A DNA stretch of 64,000 nucleotides. It comes from Vibrio sp. 16. GTDB taxonomy: Bacteria; Pseudomonadota; Gammaproteobacteria; Enterobacterales; Vibrionaceae. The notes below the pieces were generated by a model. The model searched no databases, was not told where the DNA came from, and saw only the letters and a program-made list of their open reading frames with translations. Where the stretch lies: the NCBI RefSeq assembly GCF_963681195.1, contig NZ_OY808997.1, positions 1-64,000 on the forward strand. The letters run 5' to 3'. The position numbers were made by a program, and so were the translations under genes. Shown here piece by piece: positions 19,618 to 28,238 of the stretch (its first letter is position 1; each line of letters starts with the position of its first letter).

Positions 19618-20688
19618 ATGCAGAAAAGTGAACTCAGCAACATCAATATCAGTGAAGAACAAGTTCTTATCACACCGGAAGAGCTAAAAGCCAAAATCCC
19701 TCTGAGTGATAATGCACGTCGCTCGATTCAAGAATCACGTCAAACCGTTGCCGATATCATTCATAAAAAAGATCATCGCTTACTTGTGGTATGCGGCCCT
19801 TGTTCAATTCATGATGTAGACGCAGCAAAGGATTATGCGCGTCGCCTTAAAGCTCTTTCTGCAGAGCTAAATGACCAGCTGTACATTGTTATGCGTGTTT
19901 ACTTTGAAAAACCACGTACCACTGTAGGGTGGAAAGGACTCATTAATGACCCACACCTCGATGGTTCATTTGATATTGAGCATGGCCTTCATGTCGGCCG
20001 CGAGCTTCTAGTGGATCTAGCAGAGATGGAGATCCCACTTGCGACCGAAGCGCTGGATCCAATCAGTCCTCAATACTTGGCAGATACCTTTAGCTGGGCA
20101 GCGATCGGCGCGCGTACGACGGAATCACAAACGCACCGTGAAATGGCGAGTGGTCTATCTATGCCAATCGGATTCAAAAATGGTACGGACGGAAGCCTTG
20201 CTACGGCGATTAACGCAATGCAAGCAGCCTCTTCGAGCCATCGTTTCATGGGAATCAACCGAGAAGGTCAAGTCGCGTTATTAACCACCCAAGGAAACCC
20301 TAATGGTCATGTGATTTTACGTGGTGGTAAGCAAACTAACTACGATTCTGTGTCTGTTACTGAGTGCGAGCAAGACATGGCGAAGTCTGGTCTCGATGCG
20401 TCTTTGATGGTGGATTGCAGCCACGCTAACTCACGTAAAGATTTTCGTCGTCAGCCTTTAGTTGCAGAGGATGTGATTCACCAAATTCGTGAAGGTAACA
20501 AGTCGATTATTGGCTTGATGATTGAAAGCCATATCAATGAAGGTAACCAGTCATCTGATATTCCGTTAAGTGAAATGCAATACGGTGTTTCTATTACCGA
20601 CGCATGTATCAATTGGGATACAACTGAGGCACTATTACGTCATGCACACAAAGAGCTTGTGCCGTTTTTAGAAGATCGTCTGAAGTAA
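19618..20688 (+). CDS. aroF: DAHP synthase, AroF type
   Basis: A 356-residue enzyme of the shikimate pathway that joins PEP and erythrose-4-P. The start MQKSELSNINISEEQV and the length equal E. coli AroF (the tyrosine-sensitive form) rather than AroG or AroH. Active-site blocks are VVCGPCSIHD, RVYFEKPRTTVGWKGL, GARTTESQTHR, FKNGTDGS and VDCSHANS. I chose the ATG at 19618, where similarity begins, over the ATG at 19600. The gene is followed 29 bp later by tyrA, the same aroF-tyrA operon as in E. coli. The TyrR box upstream supports tyrosine control. Confidence 0.93.
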   Translation: MQKSELSNINISEEQVLITPEELKAKIPLSDNARRSIQESRQTVADIIHKKDHRLLVVCGPCSIHDVDAAKDYARRLKALSAELNDQLYIVMRVYFEKPRTTVGWKGLINDPHLDGSFDIEHGLHVGRELLVDLAEMEIPLATEALDPISPQYLADTFSWAAIGARTTESQTHREMASGLSMPIGFKNGTDGSLATAINAMQAASSSHRFMGINREGQVALLTTQGNPNGHVILRGGKQTNYDSVSVTECEQDMAKSGLDASLMVDCSHANSRKDFRRQPLVAEDVIHQIREGNKSIIGLMIESHINEGNQSSDIPLSEMQYGVSITDACINWDTTEALLRHAHKELVPFLEDRLK

Positions 20689-20717
20689 TCATCGCCGATA
20701 AGAGATAAGGAAAGTGA

Positions 20718-21845
20718 ATGGCTGTTGAACTGAACGAGTTGCGTGATCAAATTGACGCAGTAGATAAGCAGATTTTAGATTTATTGGCTCAGCGACTTTC
20801 GCTGGTGGAAAAGGTCGGTGAAGTTAAGAGTGAACACGGCTTACCTATATATGCTCCGGACAGAGAAGCAGCTATGCTGGCCTCACGCAGAGAAGAAGCC
20901 GAGAAGAAAGGGGTGCCGCCTCAACTTATCGAAGACATTCTGCGTCGCACAATGCGTGAATCTTACGCCAGTGAAAAAGATTCGGGCTTTAAGTGCCTCA
21001 ATCCAGAATTGCGTTCAGTGGTTATTGTTGGTGGTAATGGTCAATTAGGTGGTTTATTCGGACGAATGTTTAAACTGTCTGGTTACGATGTAAAGGTGTT
21101 GGGCAGTCAAGATTGGCACCGCGCTGATGAGATTCTCGAAAACGCAGGTATGGTTGTCGTAACTGTGCCTATTCACCTAACAGAGGGTGTGATTGAAAAG
21201 CTATCCCAACTTCCTGATGACTGCATCCTATGTGATTTGACCTCGATTAAATCCAAGCCTCTGCAAGCGATGCTAAACGTCCACTCGGGGCCAGTTGTGG
21301 GTTTGCACCCAATGTTTGGTCCGGATGTCCCAAGTTTGGCTAAGCAAGTGATTGTCTACTGTGATGGTCGTGGTGAAGAGCATTACCAGTGGTTGCTGAA
21401 GCAGTTCTCTATTTGGGGAGCAAGTTTGTGTCAGATTGATGCTAGTGAGCACGATCATGGTATGACGCTGATTCAGGCGCTGCGACACTTTACCTCGTTT
21501 GCCTATGGCTTACATTTGAGCCGTGAAAACCCAAGCATCGATAAGCTGCTGAAGTTAAGTTCGCCAATCTACCGTTTGGAACTGGCAATGGTAGGAAGGC
21601 TGTTCGGTCAAGATCCGAATCTTTACGGCGATATTATCCTCTCTTCGGATGAGAACATTGCCATGATCAAGCGCTTCCACCAATGTTTTGGTGAGGCATT
21701 ACAAGTACTCGATAGCAAAGATAAACAGGCATTTGTCACCAGTTTTAATAAGGTGAGTGACTGGTTTGGCGATTATTCTCAGCAGTTTATGAACGAGAGC
21801 CAGAATTTGCTCAAACAAGCCAACGATTCTATCCATCGAGGGTAA
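20718..21845 (+). CDS. tyrA: Chorismate mutase / prephenate dehydrogenase
   Basis: A 375-residue bifunctional enzyme of tyrosine synthesis. Residues 1-90 are the AroQ chorismate mutase ([22 protein letters not shown], with the catalytic [12 protein letters not shown] region). Residues about 98-370 are the NAD-dependent prephenate dehydrogenase with Rossmann motif [14 protein letters not shown] and the GLHPMFGPD histidine segment. The length matches E. coli TyrA (373). It is second in the aroF-tyrA operon, with ribosome-binding site AAGGAAAG, and ends at a strong terminator. Confidence 0.96.
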   Translation: MAVELNELRDQIDAVDKQILDLLAQRLSLVEKVGEVKSEHGLPIYAPDREAAMLASRREEAEKKGVPPQLIEDILRRTMRESYASEKDSGFKCLNPELRSVVIVGGNGQLGGLFGRMFKLSGYDVKVLGSQDWHRADEILENAGMVVVTVPIHLTEGVIEKLSQLPDDCILCDLTSIKSKPLQAMLNVHSGPVVGLHPMFGPDVPSLAKQVIVYCDGRGEEHYQWLLKQFSIWGASLCQIDASEHDHGMTLIQALRHFTSFAYGLHLSRENPSIDKLLKLSSPIYRLELAMVGRLFGQDPNLYGDIILSSDENIAMIKRFHQCFGEALQVLDSKDKQAFVTSFNKVSDWFGDYSQQFMNESQNLLKQANDSIHRG

Positions 21846-21850
21846 ATAGC

Positions 21851-21880
21851 AAAAGAGCGACCATTTGGTCGCTCTTTTTT
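21851..21880 (+). terminator. Terminator of aroF-tyrA
   Basis: AGAGCGACC (21854-21862) pairs with GGTCGCTCT (21867-21875) and is followed by T5. Confidence 0.92.
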
Positions 21881-21891
21881 GTTGAAATAAT

Positions 21892-22905
21892 CTATTGAAC
21901 GGTTACGTTCTCGATTGCTTGCTCTGGCTCGTTTTTTACCGTGCTGACCGAGCTATCTTGATAAGGTTTATTGGTCAAGTTGACTTGAAGTCTAACCGTG
22001 TTATCAATTAACTGAACGAGCGGCCCCCATTTTACTTTTTTCTCTTTCTCAAAGAGGTAGTTAAAGTTCTCAGGGCTCCAGTCCATCGTGTATTGCGGGT
22101 TGAGCGCTCGACCTAAGAAGCGTACCTCGTAGTGCAGGTGCGGCCCTGTTGAGTTGCCAGAGTTACCACAGGTAGCAATCAAATCCCCTTTGCTGACAAA
22201 CTGACCGCTGCGCACTTTAAATCGGGACAAATGCGCGTATGAGCTCATGAATCCGAAAGAGTGACGCAAGGTGAGATAATTGCCGTAGCCTTTTGAGCTT
22301 GGGCGTACTGTCTCAACCACACCATCTGCTGGGGCGTAAATTTCTTCTCCGCGCTTGCAGGTCAAATCGATCCCCGTGTGCGTGTGGCGCTTGCCGGTGA
22401 TGGGATTGGTACGGCGGCCGTAAGAAGATGAAATACGCAAGTACTCCATTGGCGTATCATTTGGAATCATACGAAACATGGTTGCTCTAACCGCGGAGTC
22501 AACGGCTGCGGCGTCCAAACGATCTTCTAAGTTTTGTTCACCCAGACTTTCTTCATTGGCGAGTCCTAGTACCGATTCCACATCGAATACGCGCTTACCG
22601 AGTATCTGGATTTCGTTTTTCTTGTCTTCGAGCTCTTGAGTGACCGCATGAGTTTCGTTGACCTGCTCTTCATAGAGTTGCTCGAGTTCGCTTCGCTCTT
22701 GCTCTGAATAGGTTAGCTGAGTCATCAAGAGGCTGTAGTTATGCTGGGCGGCGCGTTTCTCTTGCCAAGTCTGGTAAAAAAATGTGCCGCAGGCCACAAC
22801 TGCAATCAAGAGTGTAGATAGGAGTATTATTAAGCTCTTTCTAGAGACATGAAAATGTTGTACCCCAGAAGCATCTGGGATAAAGATGGTAATTTTATTG
22901 GACAT
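21892..22905 (-). CDS. M23 (LytM) family metallopeptidase
   Basis: A 337-residue bitopic protein: an N-terminal cytoplasmic stretch, a membrane helix at about 20-42, a coiled coil at about 50-105, then a periplasmic M23 domain. The zinc ligands of an active LytM enzyme are present: HTHTGIDL (H and D) and the HLHYEV motif (GPHLHYEV). It is therefore predicted to cut peptidoglycan cross-links, not to be a degenerate activator. I chose the ATG at 22905; a GTG at 22929 would overlap the upstream PilZ gene by 14 bp. The two genes form an operon, which suggests a wall enzyme made alongside a c-di-GMP receptor. The exact family member is not known. Confidence 0.87.
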   Translation of the reverse strand: MSNKITIFIPDASGVQHFHVSRKSLIILLSTLLIAVVACGTFFYQTWQEKRAAQHNYSLLMTQLTYSEQERSELEQLYEEQVNETHAVTQELEDKKNEIQILGKRVFDVESVLGLANEESLGEQNLEDRLDAAAVDSAVRATMFRMIPNDTPMEYLRISSSYGRRTNPITGKRHTHTGIDLTCKRGEEIYAPADGVVETVRPSSKGYGNYLTLRHSFGFMSSYAHLSRFKVRSGQFVSKGDLIATCGNSGNSTGPHLHYEVRFLGRALNPQYTMDWSPENFNYLFEKEKKVKWGPLVQLIDNTVRLQVNLTNKPYQDSSVSTVKNEPEQAIENVTVQ

Positions 22906-22915
22906 ACTGCTTTCG

Positions 22916-23287
22916 TTAGGTGTATTCACCTAGGTCAGACAAGTGCTCGATATCACGATGCAATAACTCATCATCACCTACATTGAGTTCAATTAGTCGC
23001 TTGAGATGCCCGATACTTTCAATATCAATATGATCAATGCTGAGACGGATCATATTGTTATTAACCCCAACAATGTTCCCTACGAGTTGGATCGTTACAT
23101 CACTTCCTGGAAGCGAAAATTCTACATCGATTTGTTCATTCGCATTGAGCAGGGCGGCTTGTTCACAGCTAATCAATAAGCCATGTAACGACAAGTCACT
23201 GATTGAAGCTTCAACAGCATTCATTGCTTGCTTCAGCACTGCTGGGGCGCGATAAACAATACGCGAAAAACGACGGCGTTCTATCAT
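22916..23287 (-). CDS. plzA: PilZ-domain c-di-GMP receptor (PlzA-like)
   Basis: A 123-residue single-domain PilZ protein. Both c-di-GMP contacts are visible: RxxxR at R5-R9 (RRFSR) and DxSxxG at D31-S33-G36 (SDLSLHG). It should therefore bind c-di-GMP. From memory, the V. cholerae gene at this place (VC0697, next to tyrA) was named plzA, so the symbol rests on synteny. It is transcribed ahead of the M23 peptidase gene, with almost no gap. Confidence 0.8.
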   Translation of the reverse strand: MIERRRFSRIVYRAPAVLKQAMNAVEASISDLSLHGLLISCEQAALLNANEQIDVEFSLPGSDVTIQLVGNIVGVNNNMIRLSIDHIDIESIGHLKRLIELNVGDDELLHRDIEHLSDLGEYT

Positions 23288-23407
23288 AGTTTTCTCTCTT
23301 AATTTGAACTCTCAGAGTAACAAAATTAAAAATACAGCTATGCGGAGTCGTTCGCATTATTTAGCATCATCAATCAGAATAATTATCCGTATTGTGAGCT
23401 ATATAAT

Positions 23408-23433
23408 AAAGGCCGCTAATTTAAGCGGCCTTT
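23408..23433 (-). terminator. Terminator of ettA
   Basis: AAAGGCCGCT (23408-23417), 6-base loop, AGCGGCCTTT (23424-23433), 38 bp past the ettA stop. The T-tract is short. Confidence 0.75.
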
Positions 23434-23470
23434 GAACAAATTTCAAGCGTTAACGTCTGAGAGAGTAAAA

Positions 23471-25138
23471 TTACTTCGCAATACGCTTGTACTTGATGCG
23501 ATGCGGCTCTGCTGCTTCTGGACCTAAGGTCTTCTTCAGCCACTCCATGTACTCAGTATAGTTACCTTCGTAGAAGTTCACCTGACCTTCATCGCGGTAA
23601 TCGATGATGTGTGTTGCGATACGGTCTAGGAACCAACGGTCGTGCGAGATAACCATGGCACAGCCAGGGAACTCGAGTAGCGCTTCTTCAAGTGCACGAA
23701 GCGTTTCAACGTCAAGGTCGTTGGTTGGCTCATCGAGTAGTAGAACGTTACCGCCCGCTTTAAGTAGCTTAGCAAGGTGTACACGGTTGCGCTCACCACC
23801 AGAAAGCTCGCCGATGATCTTCTGTTGGTCCGAACCTTTAAAGTTAAAGCGTGAACAGTAAGCACGCGCCGGGATCTCGAAGTTGTTGATCTTGATGATG
23901 TCCGCGCCTTCAGAAATCTCTTGGTAAACCGTCTTCGAGTCATCCATTGAATCACGGAACTGATCCACAGACGCTAGCTTAACCGTGTCACCCATTTCGA
24001 TTGTGCCCGCGTCAGGTTGCTCTGTGCCGCTTAGCATCTTGAATAGTGTCGACTTACCCGCACCGTTGGCACCGATGATACCGACGATAGCACCTTTAGG
24101 AATGCTGAATGATAGATCATCAATCAGTACACGGCCGTCAAATGACTTAGTGAGGTTATTCACTTCGATAACCTTGTCACCTAGGCGCTCACCTGGTGGA
24201 ATGAACAGTTCGTTAGTCTCGTTACGTTTCTGGCGATCACCGCTTTGCAGTTCTTCAAAACGAGCCATACGCGCTTTAGATTTAGACTGGCGACCCTTCG
24301 GGTTTTGACGAACCCATTCAAGCTCTTTCTCGATGGTTTTCTGACGAGCTTTCTCTTGAGACGCTTCTTGTTGTAGACGCGCATCTTTTTGCTCTAGCCA
24401 AGAGGTGTAGTTACCTTGCCATGGAATACCTTCACCACGGTCAAGTTCGAGAATCCAACCCGCAGCGTTATCTAGGAAGTAACGGTCGTGGGTGATAGCA
24501 ACAACAGTACCCGTGTAATCCACTAGGAAGCGTTCTAGCCAAGCGACAGATTCTGCATCCAAGTGGTTGGTTGGTTCGTCTAGAAGTAGCATGTCTGGCT
24601 TCGAAAGCAGTAGACGACAGATCGCAACACGGCGACGTTCACCACCGGATAGGTGCTCGATCTTTTGATCCCACTCTGGAAGACGAAGTGCGTCAGCCGC
24701 GCGCTCTAGAGCATTTTCAAGGTTGTGACCTTCTTTCGCTTGGATAAGCGCTTCTAGTTCACCTTGTTCTTTCGCAAGCGCGTCGAAGTCAGCATCTGGT
24801 TCAGCGTATGCTGCGTATACTTCGTCAAGACGCTTCATTGCACCCGCAACGTCAGAAACCGCTTCTTCAACGATTTCACGAACAGTCTTAGATTCATCCA
24901 GTACCGGCTCCTGAGGTAGGTAACCTACATTTAGACCTGGTTGTGGACGTGCTTCACCATCAATATCGGTATCAATACCTGCCATGATGCGCAGCAGGGT
25001 AGATTTACCTGCACCGTTCAGACCCAAAACACCGATTTTAGCGCCAGGGAAGAAGCTCAGAGAGATGTCTTTAAGAATTTGTCGCTTTGGTGGCACAATT
25101 TTGCTCACGCGCGACATGGTATATACGTATTCAGCCAT
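23471..25138 (-). CDS. ettA: ABC-F ATPase EttA (energy-dependent translational throttle)
   Basis: A 555-residue soluble ABC-F protein with two ATPase domains and no membrane part. Walker A sequences are GLNGAGKS (about 39-46) and GANGAGKS (about 352). The signatures are LSGGERRR and LSGGERNR, and both DEPTNHLD and DEPTNDLD Walker B/D-loops are present. The linker with the short arm and the end IKYKRIAK match EttA, not Uup or YheS. EttA binds the ribosomal E site and gates the first elongation step according to the ATP/ADP ratio. It stands alone, with its own terminator. Confidence 0.95.
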   Translation of the reverse strand: MAEYVYTMSRVSKIVPPKRQILKDISLSFFPGAKIGVLGLNGAGKSTLLRIMAGIDTDIDGEARPQPGLNVGYLPQEPVLDESKTVREIVEEAVSDVAGAMKRLDEVYAAYAEPDADFDALAKEQGELEALIQAKEGHNLENALERAADALRLPEWDQKIEHLSGGERRRVAICRLLLSKPDMLLLDEPTNHLDAESVAWLERFLVDYTGTVVAITHDRYFLDNAAGWILELDRGEGIPWQGNYTSWLEQKDARLQQEASQEKARQKTIEKELEWVRQNPKGRQSKSKARMARFEELQSGDRQKRNETNELFIPPGERLGDKVIEVNNLTKSFDGRVLIDDLSFSIPKGAIVGIIGANGAGKSTLFKMLSGTEQPDAGTIEMGDTVKLASVDQFRDSMDDSKTVYQEISEGADIIKINNFEIPARAYCSRFNFKGSDQQKIIGELSGGERNRVHLAKLLKAGGNVLLLDEPTNDLDVETLRALEEALLEFPGCAMVISHDRWFLDRIATHIIDYRDEGQVNFYEGNYTEYMEWLKKTLGPEAAEPHRIKYKRIAK

Positions 25139-25396
25139 TGCCGATCGTTCCTAACATTCAATTCACGTAAATGGCTATTTTATACCAAGATGAAGCGCTT
25201 TGTTACTCCCTGTGAGGTATCCCATCAAAATCCCCTTTTCCTATTGATGCTTTGCTGACCAAATAGGCGTACAAAGCTAGGAAAAAGTCACAGTTGTGTG
25301 AATTTATTATTATTTACATCTGCGCCCTTTACAGGACTACGTAGAATAAGCATTAATTAAGAACTTAATTGACTATTCTCAACAGGAAGAGAATCT

Positions 25397-27352
25397 ATGA
25401 TGCTGACGTTTTCTAAGTCGCTGCATCGCATTCCTTCATCGTTACTTGCTCTAGTTTCGATGGTTTGCAGCGCAAGTTATGCCACTTCAGCACTGGCCAC
25501 TGATTTAATAAAGCAGCGTGAGATATACGATCAAGCGCAACAAGCGTTAGACAAAAAAGATGTCGCTCGTTACCAGAAACTTCGTCGACAAATTACAGAT
25601 TACCCACTCACACCCTACGTCGACTACCGTGCATTTCTTATCGACCTTGGTGAGCGCTCACCCCAGGAGGTCAACAAGTTTATCGATGATTACCATGCCC
25701 TGCCATTCTCGGGGCGAATTCGGGCGCCTTACATTGACCGTTTAGCGGCGCAAAAAGATTGGCGAAGGTTGCTTGAGTTTCAAACGGTAGAGCCGCGAGG
25801 AGAAACTTACCAGTGCCACTATTACAATGCGCTTTATCAACAAGGGCAGTTTGAGAAAGCGTACTCAGGTGCAGAAAAGCTGTGGCTCTCAGGGCACTCT
25901 ATTTCAGACGCGTGCGATCCCCTATTTGAAGGTTGGAATAATGCCGGATTGAGAACTGACGAGCAGATATTGCAGCGCATGCAACTTGCATTTGAAGCGC
26001 GAAATGGGGCGATTTTGAACTACTTAAGTAAATTGGTCTCTGGGGCTGAGAAAAAGCAACAAGCGAAAGCAATGACGGAGTTGTTTCGTAAACCTGAAAG
26101 TGTCGTTGAGTTTGCGCGCAGTAATCCTGCTGAGAGCTTTTACCAACAGCAAACCATTCAAGCATTGAAAAAAGTCGCTAGAAAAGACATCGAGCTTGCT
26201 CAATCCATGTTTGATGATGTGGTCAAGGCGCAAAAGCTATCCGGTGAACAGGCGCAAACGCTGGCGGATTACATGGCGTTTCGTTTGATTAATACTGATT
26301 CTGATGATTTAGCGCAGTGGCGAGATGGTCAGATTTCGGCATCAAAAAGCACGGTATTAATTGAACGACGCGTTCGTTTAGCGATTCAACACCTTGACTG
26401 GCAAGGTGTCCAACGTTGGATTGATTTACTGCCGATCGCGAAGCAGCAGAGCTTACGTTGGCAGTATTGGCTTGGTCGAAGTGAGATCGCGCTGGGGGAG
26501 CAATCTAAAGGCATGAATCGATTGGAAAAACTGGTTGGTCAGCGAAATTTTTACAGCGTTGCTGCTGCGAAAGAAATTAAACGTTCCATTGATTACCCAG
26601 TTTCTACCGTCACGTTGGATAAGAGCCTGATTTCACCCTTTGATGCTTCACTGGTGCGGATTGCCGAGTTGATTGAACGCGATAAAATTGCCGCGGCCAA
26701 AAGCGAGTGGCGTTGGTTGCTAAGACGAGCGAGCGAGCTGCAAAAAGAGATGTTGGCGGCTTATGCGTCCTACAAACGATGGCACCATTTAACGGTTACG
26801 GCGAGCATTGAAGCCAAAATGTGGGACAACGTTAAGATACGTTTCCCAATTGCTCATCGCTGGTGGTTTAATTTTTACGGCGAGAAACATAGTATCGACC
26901 CCATTACCTTGATGTCACTGGCTCGCCAAGAAAGTGGTATGGATGTTGAAGCTCGTTCTCCGGTGGGGGCTCGCGGTATCATGCAAATTATGCCTTCGAC
27001 GGCAAAGTACACAGCTCGGAAGTATCAATTGAGCTATGGTGGTACGCAAGATTTGTACGAAGTTGGCAAGAACATCGAGATTGGCAGCCATTATTTGAAA
27101 GGCTTACTCGAACAGTACGATAACAATCGAATTTTTGCGCTCGCTGCGTATAATGCAGGACCACACAGAGTAAAAACTTGGCGAGAGCGTACTCAAGGCA
27201 AGCTTGATGCTTATGCCTTCATTGAAGCGATTCCATTCAAGGAAACACGCGGGTATGTGCAAAATATTTTGATGTTTGAAACCTACTATCGAGACTTGTT
27301 AGGTGAAGATGGTGCGTTTCTAAACCGAAATGAGATGACCGCTAAGTATTGA
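25397..27352 (+). CDS. slt: Soluble lytic murein transglycosylase Slt
   Basis: A 651-residue periplasmic enzyme that cuts glycan strands, leaving 1,6-anhydroMurNAc, the substrate of AnmK recycling. The signal peptide is about residues 1-35 (SLLALVSMVCSASYATSALA). A long alpha-superhelical U/L domain spans about 40-450. The SLT catalytic domain has LARQESGMD (catalytic E near 512), GARGIMQIMPSTA and AAYNAGPHRV. The length is close to E. coli Slt70 (645). It is followed 16 bp later by trpR, the slt-trpR order of E. coli. Confidence 0.95.
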   Translation: MMLTFSKSLHRIPSSLLALVSMVCSASYATSALATDLIKQREIYDQAQQALDKKDVARYQKLRRQITDYPLTPYVDYRAFLIDLGERSPQEVNKFIDDYHALPFSGRIRAPYIDRLAAQKDWRRLLEFQTVEPRGETYQCHYYNALYQQGQFEKAYSGAEKLWLSGHSISDACDPLFEGWNNAGLRTDEQILQRMQLAFEARNGAILNYLSKLVSGAEKKQQAKAMTELFRKPESVVEFARSNPAESFYQQQTIQALKKVARKDIELAQSMFDDVVKAQKLSGEQAQTLADYMAFRLINTDSDDLAQWRDGQISASKSTVLIERRVRLAIQHLDWQGVQRWIDLLPIAKQQSLRWQYWLGRSEIALGEQSKGMNRLEKLVGQRNFYSVAAAKEIKRSIDYPVSTVTLDKSLISPFDASLVRIAELIERDKIAAAKSEWRWLLRRASELQKEMLAAYASYKRWHHLTVTASIEAKMWDNVKIRFPIAHRWWFNFYGEKHSIDPITLMSLARQESGMDVEARSPVGARGIMQIMPSTAKYTARKYQLSYGGTQDLYEVGKNIEIGSHYLKGLLEQYDNNRIFALAAYNAGPHRVKTWRERTQGKLDAYAFIEAIPFKETRGYVQNILMFETYYRDLLGEDGAFLNRNEMTAKY

Positions 27353-27368
27353 TAGGTAACAAGAACAG

Positions 27369-27668
27369 ATGGCAACTGAACCTGAGTATACAGACTGGCA
27401 GCAGATTCTAGATCTGGTCAAAAGCAGCAGTGAAGCGGAGCAGCATGAGATGTTGCTCACCATGCTATTAACGCCCGACGAGCGAGAGTCGCTGGTCGCT
27501 CGAGTCAATATTTTTCGCGAGCTACTAAAAGGGGAGTTGTCTCAACGCCAAATCAGTCAAATGCTAGGTGTAGGGATTGCAACGATTACTCGCGGTTCCA
27601 ATGAGTTAAAGTCCAAGTCTGAAGAGGACAAACAGTTGTTAAGCCAACTACTCAAGCAAAAGTCTTAA
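27369..27668 (+). CDS. trpR: Trp operon repressor
   Basis: A 99-residue all-helical repressor that binds tryptophan and shuts down trp and related genes. The helix-turn-helix is QRQISQMLGVGIATITRGSNEL (about 66-87), preceded by the TPDERESLVARVNIFRELL corepressor region. The length is close to E. coli TrpR (108). It is 16 bp downstream of slt and shares a terminator with convergent yjjX. No clear trp operator was recognised near slt. Confidence 0.95.
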   Translation: MATEPEYTDWQQILDLVKSSSEAEQHEMLLTMLLTPDERESLVARVNIFRELLKGELSQRQISQMLGVGIATITRGSNELKSKSEEDKQLLSQLLKQKS

Positions 27669-27670
27669 AA

Positions 27671-27694
27671 AAAGGTGCCACGAGGCACCTTTTT
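27671..27694. terminator. Bidirectional terminator trpR / yjjX
   Basis: AAAGGTGCC-ACGA-GGCACCTTT with A-run and T-run on either side. It ends trpR and the nspS-mbaA-yjjX transcript. Confidence 0.9.
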
Positions 27695-27704
27695 CTATTT
27701 AGTG

Positions 27705-28238
27705 TCACAGGTTACTTGGAAAGTGTGTCGGGTTGGTAAAAGGAATCAGCGCTAAAATCAGTGCTTGGTGATAAACACTGCTGCGAGTTAACAGATCCTG
27801 TGTCAGCAGGCTGATCGCTCCGCCTTTTTGTTTGATGTTTTCCGTAGCAAAAACCTCATCCATCACATCACCCAGTTCATTGGCGTGGGCCAGCTTTTCC
27901 AGCACGAGCGGAGGAAGCATAAGACTTGCGGAGCGAGATTCGCCGCGGTGAGTGCTGGATTCTATCACCATCCATGCAAAGGTCATGTTGCATTCAATCC
28001 CAGCTTCAAGCCCGACGTAGAAATCGCCACCAGGAAACACTCTTTTGGCATTTCTCACGCGATTGCGTGCGCCTTCATAGGTTTCGTCGTTGCTCATCGG
28101 TTGGTCAGCAACCTCGCTAGGCACTTTTACTCCTGAAAATTCGAAGGTTTGTTGCGGGAAGGCGGCTTGAAATGCACTTTGTACGGCGTTGATTTTTGCT
28201 GGGTTAAGCGAAGCGACAATAACTTTCTTCACTGACAT
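27705..28238 (-). CDS. yjjX: Inosine/xanthosine triphosphatase YjjX
   Basis: This 177-residue enzyme of the ITPase-like YjjX family hydrolyses ITP/XTP and clears damaged purine nucleotides. It has the start SLNPAKINAVQSAFQ, the VGLEAGIE strand, and RSASLMLPP. The length is typical. Its first 35 bp overlap the end of mbaA in another frame, so the two are probably translationally coupled. E. coli keeps yjjX next to trpR as well; here it converges on trpR. Confidence 0.92.
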   Translation of the reverse strand: MSVKKVIVASLNPAKINAVQSAFQAAFPQQTFEFSGVKVPSEVADQPMSNDETYEGARNRVRNAKRVFPGGDFYVGLEAGIECNMTFAWMVIESSTHRGESRSASLMLPPLVLEKLAHANELGDVMDEVFATENIKQKGGAISLLTQDLLTRSSVYHQALILALIPFTNPTHFPSNL

